Under the pieces are notes generated by a model. The model did no database searches. It had not been told where the DNA came from and worked only from the letters and a program-made list of their open reading frames with translations. A stretch of 64,000 bases of DNA from Artocarpus heterophyllus. Taxonomy: Eukaryota > Streptophyta > Magnoliopsida > Rosales > Moraceae. The position numbers were made by a program, and so were the translations under genes. Location: positions 14,984,160-15,048,159 of the forward strand of contig CM046345.1 of NCBI GenBank assembly GCA_025403435.1, given 5' to 3'. Of this stretch, positions 45,355-58,241 are shown piece by piece; the stretch's first letter is position 1, and the number at the start of each line of letters is the position of its first letter.

Positions 45355-47513
45355 TGTAACGTCCCGAAATTTATTTAATATTAATGTAATGTAAATGATG
45401 AATTAGTGTGCCATAATTAAAGTTTTAACTTTAATTAGATTATTTGGTTGGATTTTTAGTTTTTGGTTGTTTTGTTAAATTGATGTGTTCAAAAGATTTC
45501 TTATTGATTTAAAATGATGTTTTGAGTTTTAAAACACAACAATTTGTAAAATGTTAAAAATACTCCGTTTTACAAAACTGTGGGCGGCACATGGTTTTCG
45601 CACAGTAAAACCGCCCACCGATTTTCTCTATTTATTTCTCTCTTCTCTCTCTCTCTCCTCACTCACGCGAAATCTCTCTCTCTCTCTTCCCTCTCTCTCT
45701 CGGCAGCTCACTCTCTCTCAATCTCTCTCTAAATTTTTGAAAACCGCATTCGAATCCAAGCTTCGGAACAGCAAGGAGGAAGCTCGGGGACGTGATTCGG
45801 CGACCGAGAACGCGGATTGAAGCTTCGATTCGAGGTTAGATTCGAAATTTCTAAACTTTTTACAAAATTTTCGATTTTGTGTGTTTTTGAAATCTAAGTT
45901 TGTTTAAGCTTAGAAAACCGTGGATTTGTGTTAAATGAGCTTAGAACAACTAGAATCTAAACCTAGATTGAAGAAAAACGGATTGTATTCAAGATTTTTA
46001 TTTTTCTCCTCTTTTTCTCATTTTCGGATTTTTGAGGATTTTGAGTTCAAATGTTGTTTAAATGATTCCAAACATGTTTTAGAATGTTTTTCTATCAACT
46101 ATAGTTATTTTTCATGCCTGGGAATTGAGAAAAACAGGTTGGAATTCAGATTTGGATTTTGGGGATCGAGAAACCCGTGGCTGGGATTTCTGGATTTTCC
46201 CAGTTCGGCAGGCCGAAGTTCATGTTCGGCAGGCCGAAGTTCATGATCGGCAGGCCGGTGTTCTTCCGACCGGCAGGCCGAATCTGGGGAAATGTTCGGC
46301 AGGCCGAACCTCGTTTCCGGCAGGCCGAACTGTACAGTTCGGCAGGCCGAAGCAGGGCGTCCGGCAGGCCGACCGAGGCATGGAAAATTTTGTGATTTTT
46401 ACCCGATTTCATTGTTTTGAACCCTGATTTAAATCCCAACCTTATAGGATGATTTTAGTGATACAAATGGCACACTAGGACATCATGAAAGGATTTAGTA
46501 ACATAGAATGTTTCGAATTAGATATTGATCAACTTAGTTTGTATCTAGGATTGTTCGTGGTTCCGTGGAGCTAACGTATAGCGGATCGGGATTACGGTGT
46601 GGGGTACTGGCACGAGTACTGAGATAGGACTTCTATCCTATTTCTTTGGTAGCCTGGTTTTGAAATGATTTGGCTTTGAAAATGATTTCTATCAAAATGT
46701 TTTCAACGGTTGTTTGGAAATGGTTTTATCGGTTATATTTTAATATACCGTGACATGAAATGAATTTCATAATGAATGTAATTGACAACACTCGGTAATT
46801 GGGTTTTGAATGATAATGATAATAAACACATGGGCATGATGCCATATCAGAGATCGGGTCGTGATCGACCTTGGGGGCAGGTCCCGAAACCCAGCTGGGC
46901 CACTACGGTGGTGATATCATGGTTTGCCTAGGTAAATGTAAACTGGTGTTTTGATTTGACGAGTAGACTGTTCTGTGTCAGAACGGTTCTACTCAATTTA
47001 TTTATTTATTTATTTATTCAAGTTTCTTTCTGTATAACTCCTGATAATGTTATGTTTCTTTGCATTAAATTATTTTATAAAACTTAGTCCTACTGAGCCT
47101 TTCGCTCACGTTTTACTGTTTTAAATTCCCCCCCCTTCTAGGTGGTTTCCCATTTAGGTTTGGAGAAGATTCTTCGGACCGAACTCAGGAGCAATAGGAG
47201 AATTTGTTTACATTCTGTATTTGTTAATCAAGGCATGTAAGACTTAACTTTATTTGTACTTGGACTGTAATTGTATTTGTGATATTGTCAGATCCATGTG
47301 TGTGCACAAGTTGTGGGTTGTGGAACCCATATTCGCGGTTTTTATTCAATTATTGTTATTTGTTTAATGATTTTAAATTCTTTATAAAATGTGGTGGAAA
47401 TTCTTCTTAATTTTTATTTAATTGGATTCTTAAACTCTCGGTTTTTAATTAAATTCTCTTTTAATTAATCTAAATATTCCGCCACGTCACCTCCCGTACT
47501 CCGGGGCGTGACA
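45355..47513 (+). repeat. 3' LTR
   Basis: Same length and sequence as the 5' LTR except for A at 46531. The palindrome block is at 46204-46375. Confidence 0.97.
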
Positions 47514-48300
47514 CACCTCTAAGAAAACCGGTTCTCCTTAGTTCCTTTCTCTCAAATTTTTCCACTTTTCACATTTACAATAATTTAGCCAGAAATCAAG
47601 AGGAGAAAGGAGAAAGAAAGGAAGTTGTTCAGGTTTGGTCTTCACGGGTAAAATCCTAAGCCCTCCATCCTTCTTTCTAAGTTTTGAATAGTTGATGTTT
47701 ATGGACGGATTATGGCATGTAATGAGTGGTTAAGTATGTGTTTATGATGGTTTTGTAAGATTATGTTTGGCAGGTTGATGATTTGTTGGGATTAAGGTGT
47801 GTATATTTAAGATTTAGAAGATGGTGTGTTAGAACAAAATTTCCTGCATTCTCTAAGCTTAAATACGAACCCTTTACAGGTTAGTTTTGGAGTTTTCATG
47901 AACATAAAATTTTTAGATCTCGACATTCTGAACAAACAAGTGTCTAAGGTTTTCCATGGTTTCTACTCTAAGACGGGGTTTAGGACCATCAAAAATGCTG
48001 CAGAAACTGTTTCGAAGAAGAGCTGCCACTGTTTTTACTGAAAACAAGCCTCTTAGAGACCAGATCATGATTTTTACAAAACATGAAAGTTTTATATCTC
48101 GACGAGATGAAGAACTTTTGTTAGGAAAATGTTTTACGATTCTGCCCCTAAGTCAGCGTTCTGGGCAGATTTCTAAAACTGTACAGCGTTGTTTTTCAAA
48201 TAGTGCAATTTTTTGTTTTGATAAAAATGATCTCCAAAAAGTCCAAATCACATTTGCGAAACAAAAAAGTTTTAGATCTTGATGAAACAAAGAACTTTGT
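47514..48300 (+). repeat. Right part of the older split LTR
   Basis: Continues the 38260-38449 LTR: leader-like text, then two passages with CATGAAAGTTTTATATCTCGACGAGAT and CAAAAAAGTTTTAGATCTTGATGAA-type sequence and CTGCCCCTAAGTCAGCGTTCTGGGCAG, wording typical of the U5 portion of plant Ty3/gypsy LTRs. The small ORFs (47826-48282) are not genes. The exact right end is unclear. Confidence 0.55.
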
Positions 48301-49839
48301 TAAAAAAACAAATTTAAGATTCTGCCGCTAAATTAGACTTTAAAATAAACTTATAAAAAATCTTCAATGCTATTCTTTTCTTTCAGATCATTTTATGCGT
48401 GGAGACAACTCAGTAAATCTCCACCACAGCTACACTCCTTCTAATTGGACTATGTGCTAGAGGAACTATGAACACTAAAGGAGAGATTAAAGATCTACTC
48501 TCTAATTTGCACTATAATAGTTTAAGATTAGATGCAGACTTCAGGTCTATATTATAGAAGTAGTAAGGGAGTTAGAATTCTATCAGGATAAGGAGAGAAA
48601 TTTTCTCTCTGCAGTTGGCGCCACCCTTAGGAGAGTTATCTCCAAAATTTCAACCAATCATAATATAAGGATCTATGATTATTTGCATGATCCAAAATAA
48701 CTCCAATTTAAATGATTCAATTTAAATTAGAATTCAATTATTCAAGATAACTTTCTAATTTAAATAATTATGAATAATTATCCTATATCCTTAATTCAAA
48801 TTAAAATAGGATTTAAATTAATTATTCAAATACAAATTTAAATAATTAATTATATGAAATCTCAATTACCAATTTGCATATTTATTTTCAAGAATTAATT
48901 AAATAATTAATTCTTCCAAAAATATGTAATGCTGGTGCCATTCCCTAGTAGGCCTGCGCCCACCAGTAGTCCAACTGGACGAAGGCCCACACGCCCCATC
49001 AAGCCCAATGGCCTGACCGTGTATACTTTTGTCTTATTCATGGTAATCTATATTTGTCTGATATATCATAAAGGAATTCATGAGCTAGCATTGTGATTCG
49101 ATAGATATATATTATCAGGCTCCAATAACAACAGATAAATTAATCACTAATTAATTATCTATTTAATTATTAACTTTAGTGTCACTCCACTATAGACCAG
49201 AAGCTGCACTTTTGATAATATACCGCATTACAAGACTTTTGAAATATAAGTCTTGTCTAGGACCTTTTATATTATGTGTATCCTTATAGGTTATCCACAA
49301 TCGGATGAAGGACTTAGTTCTATTTTACTTTCTGATTATTTTATCTCAAAGTTCTATTATTTTACTATTGAAAAATTCATTCTTTAATAACACATACAAA
49401 TAGAATATCATTCGGTTACTATATGTATCCAAATAATCAAGGCCTTGTTATATTTTCCAATACTCGAATGATGCCTTTGAATGGATAATGTTGACTCTTT
49501 GTTAGAGAGCTATAGATTCTATGTCTATGGATTATGCTCTCTTCGAATATAGGTTGCATCTCCAACATAACGACAATGGAGCCTTCATTTATCGGAACTC
49601 CTAATCAAAAGATACAAGCTATAAACATGAAGTTATGGATCTACTTTAGGATTAAGATGACATATAAATGATTATCAAAGTGAATTGATTTAGGTAAAAT
49701 GGAATTATCATTAAATCAATTCAACTTTAGGCCTGGTCCAATGCGCGACCATCATCAGGTTTACCACACCAATGTCTCTACCATAGAGTCAATCCACTCC
49801 AACAACTAAGATAAGCCGCTCATGATGAACACATAAAAT
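48301..49839. other. Unassigned retroelement-like debris
   Basis: Contains a TTGGCGCCA motif at about 48614 that could be a primer site in either orientation, AT-rich direct repeats of AATTTAAAT type (48700-48850), and single-copy-looking text (49000-49830) with no open frame. Probably the noncoding part of an LTR element. Confidence 0.35.
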
Positions 49840-50720
49840 TGCACATTTTCTAAAGCTAAAATAATTTGTTTTGTATTATTATTTGTCATTAAATCTCTTT
49901 ATTAAAAGCAATTTCATATTAAACAACATTGTAGTGTCTTAGTATAAAACTATGTTTAATTATAAGTTTTTTATAAATTTTTATGTTTAATAATATTTTA
50001 AGTAATTTTTAGAATCATTTTCGTATATAACATATTAGTTTAGTTTAAAATTAACCAAAACCAAAAAAGTAATTAGTGATAATTTTATTTTGAGCTTTAA
50101 TATGTTTTATATTGTGTTTTAACTTTGTAAATGAGTCTTATAATATTTTTAGTAATTTCTAAAAATATTTCTAAGTCTTAAAAATTATTTCTGTGTCAAA
50201 CTAGATGAGGCTGAAATTTTAGAAGTTTGTAATTACTTTTGTGTGTTTAATGTAAAATAAATATTTTTAAAATTATTATAAATTTTATATTTGTAAAAAA
50301 AAATTAATTTTGTTTCAATTATTTGTTTTTAGGTTTGAATTTTAGACTAAAAACATAGCAAATTCAGACCAACGGATAAAATCAGACATCAAATGACTCA
50401 AAACACATCAAAATTTGAATTTTGAAAAGAATAGGCCCCTTAGTACATTCTGAGCTGTTCAATCCAGCTATCATTAGCCCAAAGCTGTTCAATTAGTATC
50501 ACATGTCATTTATTCAATGTAGCGACTAGACACAGCTGCCAGTGGGTCCCACGCTTGTTAGTGGAATCTCGGGCAGTGTTTGATCTTGCTCGGTCATCTC
50601 CATATGAAGTTGTTCTGTCAGCCTTTGGATCAACATACTAGACTTAATCTAGTGGTCCCTATTTGAGAGTTCAGGGTCCCACTTGGGGCTCTTTTTCTCT
50701 GCTTTTGTCCATTGTAGGAT
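49840..50720 (+). repeat. Inverted partner of 57165-57930
   Basis: Its reverse complement matches 57165-57930 by eye: TGCACATTTTCTAAAG, TAGTGTCTTAGTATAAAAC, TTAGTAATTTCTAAAAATATTT and AATTAATTTTGTTT align to the mirrored strings there. Diverged, with many indels. Confidence 0.6.
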
Positions 50721-52600
50721 TGCGAAATGAATGCCCCAGATTGAACCGTTTGCCATGCCTTCTGTCGCCGCACCACAGTGGAATTTATGCCAAGATTTAC
50801 ATAATGAAGAAAGGAATCAGCGTGGAAAATTAAAGGATAAATGTTTACAAATGGCCAAATTGAACTAAAAAAGTTAGAATATTAATAGTAAAAAATTGTA
50901 AAAAATTCCCAATAGTGAAATTTTATTCACTATGAAAGGCAGTGCCCCCTTCATTCGACACACCCCACCCCTTTCTTGCTTTGTTTTCCTACCGAGCCTT
51001 ATTTTAAAAGGAGATGCTACTAGAACACTACTTAGACCCCATTATGAATAATAAAATAATACCTAAATTAATATAAAGATTTTAGTAAGGTAAAGAGATG
51101 ATCTTGTATGTATAGTACTTTATATGGTATTTAGCTCTATATATGTATTGTAATGTTGTATTTTTATGGGATAAATTATATTTTCTATATTTTTAACAAT
51201 TATTGTTAATATTGTTATGCTGCTTATTTTTATATAAATTTAGTAATGCTTTTTTTATGTTATTTAATTATGTTACATAATTAATATTAATAATAATAAA
51301 ATAATGCTTAATTTTACAGAATATCATTTACTACAATATGACTTATTATATTGTCGATTTTATATATGTCATAAGATGGAGTTTTGCCAAAATTAACGCA
51401 AAAATTTATTCCACTAAAATATAATACTTTTGATTTATTATTATCTTTTTTATCTTAAAATTATGTTAATTATAATTATATTTACAACGGTTATAATTTT
51501 TATAATTAGTGCACCAAATTATTAGTAAGAGATGATTATTTTACTACTTTTATAGGAAAACACCTAGTGTATTATAGCTTCTTATATTGTTGCTTTAGGT
51601 TGATTTATAAAATTAGTAAATATGCTTGCAATTAATAAGAAAAGATATAATAAATCAATGCTTTAGATAATTTATTCAGAGTTAAAATTTCATATCAGTT
51701 ATGAAACATACAAAAAATTCTCGAAGCTTCATTGTTTTAATTTTATATTTTAAAATCTTATTTAAAATTGTTAAAAATATTTTTTTCATTTAAAATCTCG
51801 TTCAAATCACTCTTGCCTTTTCAACTATTAAATTTTCAATTTTTTTAAAATTCATCTCATTGTGAATACGACAACTTTTTTATACTACAAACGTTTGCTA
51901 GGGAGGTGCCGTAACTTTAGTAGATTGCTAAATTAAGCAGGAAATCAAGTAAGTACTTTGTCCTTATTTTGTAAATAATGTAAAAATTGTTATTTTATTT
52001 TTTAGTTTAATTATTTAGACTATTCACGTCACTATTTACACACTATTCACTACTTATAAAAAACAACAAATAAAAATTCTAAAAAATAAAAAATATTTTC
52101 TTTTTAATTATAATTTGTATAATATTGTATTTGTTTGTTTTAGGTTTAGATTTACTTCTCAAACTTAGAAATAAAACTTCATAAAACTTTAGAGCTAGGT
52201 TTTTCATAAAATAAATTGTGGTTTTGTGAAGAGTATTCTTTGGAAAAGTTCTATCTGAAGGTTGGTACTGGTTCAGAAACCTTTCCTATAACTAGTTAAA
52301 TTTGGAGATTCACCCAATACTAATCATTCTAGGAATGTTGTTCCAACTAAGAAGTTGGTTTTTAAGGAGCCTTTGCCTTACTAATCTTTTTTGAGAACAT
52401 CCATAAAGCATATAATTCTCAAGATCTACAAAATAAATAAGGCAAATGCTTCTCACTCACTACTTCATTCTCCTTGAATAAGGAAAAGCTTCGCATCTCG
52501 TCTTTCTTTTGTAAATTAGAAAAAAATTAAAAATTAAAAAAATCAAAAATTTAAAAATTTAAAAAAGGAGAAACACTTAGAGTTAATGCTTCGACATAGA
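50721..52600. other. AT-rich LTR-like sequence left of the Athila/Tat-like relic
   Basis: A CTATGAAAGGCAGTGCCCCC block near 50932 resembles the TATA/leader block at 25889, suggesting the U3/R border of a related LTR. The rest is AT-rich with no ORF. Confidence 0.4.
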
Positions 52601-55600
52601 GACAAACTAGGCCAATTTGCTAAAGCTCCTAACTTAGGAAACCCTAGTGAAAAATCGTCAAACTCTTCTCCACATTCTCCAATATTTTCAAATTATTTGT
52701 GATGGCGAATCTTGATGAGAATCCTCAAAGAATGTTGATGAAAGATAACATGCACCCAACTTGCACTTTAACTCCTTCATGTATTGTATTTCCATTAAAT
52801 CTTCCACAACATAATTTAAAGTTAGACATGATTCAACTTTTACCAACCTTTTGTGATTTAGAAAGCAAAAATCCTTATGTTCATATTCGTGAATTTGAGG
52901 AAGTTGTCACCATTTTCCACAACCACCTTGATATCGCTGATTCCATTAAATTGAAATACTTTCCTTTCTCTCTGAAAGATAAAGCCAAAAGCTAGCTCTA
53001 TCCTTTAAGATCTCGATCCATCGAATCATGGGATGGCATGATGTTTGCTTTCTTCCATCAATATTATCCATATCAAAAGACCAACAATCTTAAGGAACAA
53101 ATTCTGACTTTTTTCCAAAACGATCATTAAAATTTCTATGAAGCTTAGGAAATGTTCAAGGATTTGTGAAGTCAATGTCATCTCCATAGTTATGAGAATT
53201 GGCATCTTATCAGCTTCTTCTACAAAGGACTCACAAGTCATGATTATTAATATATGAAAGTGATATGCAATGGAAATTCTTACACAAGGATCTTGAAGAA
53301 GCCAATGAATTTCTTGATGAATTTGTTGAAAAAGTTCATTTGTGGGCTGAATTAGATATTTCTCATGGTACTAATAGGTCTCAATCAACTAAAATTCATC
53401 AACTGAAGGAAGAGTATAACTACAACCTTAGGGTTCAAGTTGAAAATCTCACAAGGGAATTAGAAATCCTCAAAGCAAAAAGTGAGAAAGGAAGTCAGGC
53501 TGCCATAAAAGCTAAATTGCAAGGAACAAATTTTGTGAATGGAAGGATTAAACGACCACTAGACAATCATGCTTATCAGGAAATGATAAGAAAATATGAG
53601 GAACAATGAAATGCCTTACGGACATGTCATAAATCTTATATTCCTTATCACGAATTTCTTTATCTTGATGGAAGAAACAATTCAAATTTTGACATGAGGA
53701 ATTTGAATCAAGAACAATCATTTGGATATCAATGGGAAAATAAAGAAGAAATGCATCTAAGAGAATATAATGCTCCTTAGCATGATTCATACCCATTAAG
53801 TAAATCTCTAAAAGAAACATTACAAGAATTCATTGAGGCATAAAGCAAGTCACATTAGAAAGTTGAAGCTGTTATCACCAAATGACAAAAGAAATCTCAA
53901 AATTGACTAAAAAAAGTTCATCGTGAACTCAAAACATGATACAAACCTCTAACACTAAAAAGAAAAAATGATGAAGAGGTTAGTCATGTTGTCACTCGTA
54001 GCAGTAAATCATTGAAAAATTCATCACACTATGAATGCGAATGGTGAAGTAGTTATTTTGCAAAGAGAAGAAGAGAAGTGAATGAGCTTCTAGTAAAAGC
54101 TCCTTTCCCTTAAGCTATTTATTCCACTAAAAAGGTACCAGAAAATTGTAAAAAAATTTTGAAACACTTGAAGTAAGTTCAGATCGACCTTCCTTTGTTA
54201 TAAATAACTAAACCAATGCCAACTTATGCCAAAGTGATGAAAGACTTATGCATTGTGAAAAGGAAGCACAATGTCATATCGTCTACATGTTTGACTGAGC
54301 AATTAAGTGCAACTCTTAAGCAAAGAACATTGATCAGTACAAAGATCTTGGATGTCCCACAATCACTTGTCACATAGGAACCCATGAAATCACTCAAGCT
54401 TCGTTAGACTTAGGAGTAAGCGTTAATCTCATGCCTTATTCTATTTACTTGTAACTAGGACTTGGAGAGATAAAGCGAACATCTGTGGTCTTAGAATTGT
54501 CAGGCCAATCTAAAAAGGAACCATGATAGATAGTTGAATATGTTTTGTTGTGAGTTGATAAGTTCTATTACCTTGTCGATTTTCTCATTTTAGATGCTCA
54601 ATATGAGGTGGACATGGAATCAAAAATTACCATCATCCTCAAAAAACCTTTCTTAGCCGTAGCTAATTCTCTCATTAACAGTAGATATGGTCTCATGAAA
54701 ATCTCTTTTGGAAACATGATTCTTGAAGTGAATATTTTCCATCTTGGGAAGCAATTTCAAAGCAATGATGAGTATTTTTACACTGAAATCATTGACGAAG
54801 CTGCCCAGGAAGAATTTCTAATGCAAACCACTGTGCTTGAAGAAATCTTCTAAAGTTTTGATCTTGAAAATCCTGATGCCATTTCTGATATTCCTAAACA
54901 TTCACTAGATAAAGGAATAAAGTTTCGGCAGCCATGTTTTAAAAAGTTGTTTCTAGAAGGAGAAAAGCCAAAACTATCCATTGAAGAGATCCCAAAAATT
55001 AAGCTAGCCCAACTTCCTAAGGACTGAAACATGTATTCTTGGGAGTTGATGATTCTTTCCTATCATCATTTCATCCAAACTCGATGAATCACAAGAGTGA
55101 CAGTTAATCAATAAGTTGTGTGATCACAAAACTATATTGAGCTGGACAATAACCGATATCAAGGGTGTTAATCCTTTGATTTGCTCTCATCATTTTCAAT
55201 TGGAAGAATGTGCTAATCCAAGAAGAGACCTCTAAGGAAGACTAAACTTAACAATAAAAAAAGTTGTGAAGAATGAATTTTTGAAATTGTTAAATACAAG
55301 TATCATTTACCCCATTGTGGACAGTAAATGGGTCAGTCCAGCTTAAGTTGTACCAGGAAGTCTAGTGTAACTATAGTAAAGAATGAAAAAGGAGATATTT
55401 TTCCTACAAGAGTTGTCACTAGATGGCAAATATGCATTGATTATCAAAATTTAAACGTTGCCACTTGGAAAGACCATTTCTCACTTGCATTCATTGATCA
55501 AATCTTAGAACATATTACTGGTCATCCATTCTATTGCTTTCACGATGGATATTCAAGATATTATCAAATAGAGATAGCATTAGAGGATTAGAAAAAGACC

Positions 55601-55740
55601 ACGTTTATATGTTCTTTCAGTACTTATGCTTTTCAACATATACCATTTGGACTTTATAACGCTCCTACTATATTTCAAAGATGCATGGTTGAGAAGATTA
55701 TGGAAGTTTTATGGATGCTTTGGCTGCCTTTACTGATTTG
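52601..55740 (+). mobile_element. Athila/Tat-like Ty3/gypsy gag-pol relic
   Basis: Plus strand. Gag near 52830-53250 (KDKAKS followed across a stop by SWDGMM, FYEAWEMFKDL, FFYKGL). Pre-protease/protease region near 54350-54850 (LDLGVSVNLMPYSIY, ILDAQYEVDMES, ISFGNMILEVNIF). RT near 55420-55690 (RWQICIDYQNLNVATWKDHF, FIDQILEHITGHPFYCFHDG, PFGLYNAPTIFQRCM), then the coding ends abruptly before the catalytic YxDD segment. There are many stops and shifts. Wording of the RT and protease is typical of the Athila/Tat lineage. It is non-functional. Confidence 0.8.
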
Positions 55741-57164
55741 TTTGACACTTGTCTGCTCAACTTAGAAGCCATTTCAAAAAGATATGAAGAAAAATGCATA
55801 GTTTTGTTATCGATTAAGTAATTCGATAATGAGAAAGGTTAGCTAATAATCAGGTCTTATTTGAAACAGGACACAAAAGCCAACTAAAGGAAAAAGAAGT
55901 GAAATGGGAACGCTAGAAATATGTCTAGGTAAGTTTCAAACCTCACCTATAGCATGAAAAAAATGAATTTTAAATGCTTTAAAAATGTTTGAAATACATT
56001 GCAATTGTTATGCATAATGTTTTAAGTTGTTATGCTATGATGTGCATAAAGTTTTAAAAGTCAATTTATGAATTACAATATATTTACAATTGTTATACTT
56101 AAAGTATGTTTGTATTGATGATGCATAATGTTTTAAAGTTCAAGTCATGTTTTGCAATGTATTTGCAATTATTATGTTTAATATTTCAAACATTAAATTA
56201 TACGACACATAATGTTCACTAAGATTACAAGATTAGTAATCTAAACCCAAAAGCTAAAAGGAAAGTGTCATACTAGCCTATTTGATATGAGGTTTAAAAG
56301 TTATGATAAATTATGACCTCATTGTTTGATGGTCTTAAGTCTTCCACAAAGAAAGCATCATGTTACATTAAAGATATGATCTCATGATCGATGTTGTTGG
56401 TGCGAACACTTTAGCTTGTAAGTTCAAGTAAGATAAAATGTTGATAAGAAGTTTAAGTAAGTTATAAATGATAAAAAAAGGTGGTTCATAATTGGATGTT
56501 CGTAAATGAGCACAAATAGAATCATGCCTATTGATCCTGCTTGCATTTCTTTTCATGATATGTTTATGAGAGATGTTCATGAAAAACACTTTACGAAATG
56601 TTTATGAGAAATATTGTGAAAAACATTTTATGAAAATTGTTTACAAGAAAAGGTCAATGAATAAAGTTTTATGAGAAAAGTTTAAAGGCTATGTTATTGA
56701 GATTATGTTTGAACTTATTGAGTGAAAACTCATTAGAAGTTCCTTACTGCTATAGGTAATTCTACGGAAGACTAATATGACTGGTTAATGAGCTTGGTGT
56801 TGCGATATACAGATGCAAAAATTAGGTATGGATACCACTATAGAAAGTCTTTTGCTATATTAAGAAAAAGTTTCACCGTTTGAAATTTTTTTAAGAGTTT
56901 CAAGAAAGTTTATGTTTGTAGAAATGTCTTATAAGAAAATAAGTTTGAAATGTTTAACAAAAAATTTTAAAAGATATATTTTAAAAAAGGTTTTGAAGAA
57001 TTATAAAGTTAAGTTTTAAGATAAGTTTCAATTTACGTTGCAACAAATTTTGCAACAGTTTCAAGAATGTTTTAAAGTATATTTAAGAAAAAAAATTAAT
57101 TAAATTACTCAGTATTTTTCTTACTAGAAAGTAAGATTAAGTTAAAAAATGATGTTTAAGAAAG
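55741..57164. repeat. AT-rich internal repeats, probably LTR/3'UTR of a gypsy element
   Basis: A unit with TTGCAAT(T)GTTATG(C)ATAATGTTTTAAA recurs near 55995, 56090 and 56150. A second motif, GTTTATGAGA(A/G)AT with GAAAAACA, recurs at 56560-56640. The text GAACTTATTGAGTG...TGCTATAGGTAATTC near 56710-56760 resembles the ACTGAGC...TTCTAGGTGG part of the young LTR. No coding. Confidence 0.45.
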
Positions 57165-57930
57165 CTAAATGACGGCCCGAAAAGGCTTTGAATGTATGGG
57201 ACTGAGGATAGATTTTGAACCGTTGGATCGGTCAAAGGTAGATAGATTAGATGACTCGAAGCTCACACACAGATTAAACATTGCACACCAGAACCCAGGT
57301 GCCGAACACGCCCCTAAGCCATACTCTCTGTTGTCGGTGTGTGCGTTCCACATGCCAACCAAGCTGGTTACGACACATGGACTCCTCTTTCTAGAATTTG
57401 AGTATTTTTGAATTTTTAACGCATTTATTATCCAATTTTTCCCATTTTAATGCTATTTTTTCCTCCAGATTTCAAATATAAAGACAAAAAATTAAAACAA
57501 AATTAACTATTTTACAAACACACAAAAATAATTACAAACTTTCAAAATTTAAGCCCTTTTTGGTTTGACATAGATATAATTTTTAAGACTTAAAAATATT
57601 TTAAGAAATTACTAAAAATATTATAGAACATATTTACAAACTTAAAACACACTATAAAATACATTAAGACTCAAAATAAAAGTACTATGTATTATTCTTA
57701 TGATTTGAATTAATTTTAAAGTAAACTAATATTTTACATACGAAAATGACCTTAAAAATTACTAAAAATATTATTAGATATAAAAGCATATTACAAACTC
57801 ATAATTAAATATGTTTTTATACAAAGACACTAAAATTCTATTTAGCACATAATCACTTTAATTAAGGGATTTTACGAGAAATATTAATGCAAAATGATTG
57901 ATTTTAACTTTAAGAAATGTGCATTTTCTA
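57165..57930 (-). repeat. Inverted partner of 49840-50720 (copy related to 24441-25000)
   Basis: Shares AAACAAAATTAACTATTTTAC with 24825-24850 (same orientation) and mirrors 49840-50720. The 80-codon ORF at 57169-57411 is noncoding by context. Confidence 0.6.
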
Positions 57931-58241
57931 AGTCTTATCAACAATCATTAATATGCAAGTAATATGAGGATAATTATTAATACATGCAATATTCGAATTA
58001 TTATTTATTTCAACAAAAATCATAAATACAATAGTATTTATTCCTTAGGGCATCGATCCAAACAATATTATGATTATATTCTATGCGGTATATGATGTAT
58101 GCAGTATTAAATTATATTGCTTACTCACTTTCAATTAAGCATGTTTATAATATACAATATGTGATGTTATGTAATAACATGTCATTTTGCATACACACAA
58201 TAAGATAAATGAAACAACCTCTCGACCTATGGAAAGACATT
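57931..58241. other. AT-rich spacer
   Basis: Nothing recognised. Confidence 0.4.

Larger units (their letters stand above)
38450..47513 (+). mobile_element. Complete young Ty3/gypsy chromovirus (Tekay/Del-like), 9064 bp
   Basis: Two 2159-bp LTRs (38450-40608, 45355-47513), both TG...CA, flank a primer site, a single full-length gag-pol ORF and a polypurine tract. By eye the LTRs differ at one base, G at 39626 against A at 46531, a CpG-to-CpA change; length is identical, including an eight-C run. Flanks read ...CCACACC and CACCTCT..., so the target duplication is CACC or ACACC, ambiguous by one base because the last LTR base is A. Internal gene order PR-RT-RH-IN with a C-terminal chromodomain-like tail puts it with chromoviruses; the clade name is from motif resemblance. 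It looks structurally capable of transposition. Confidence 0.95.
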
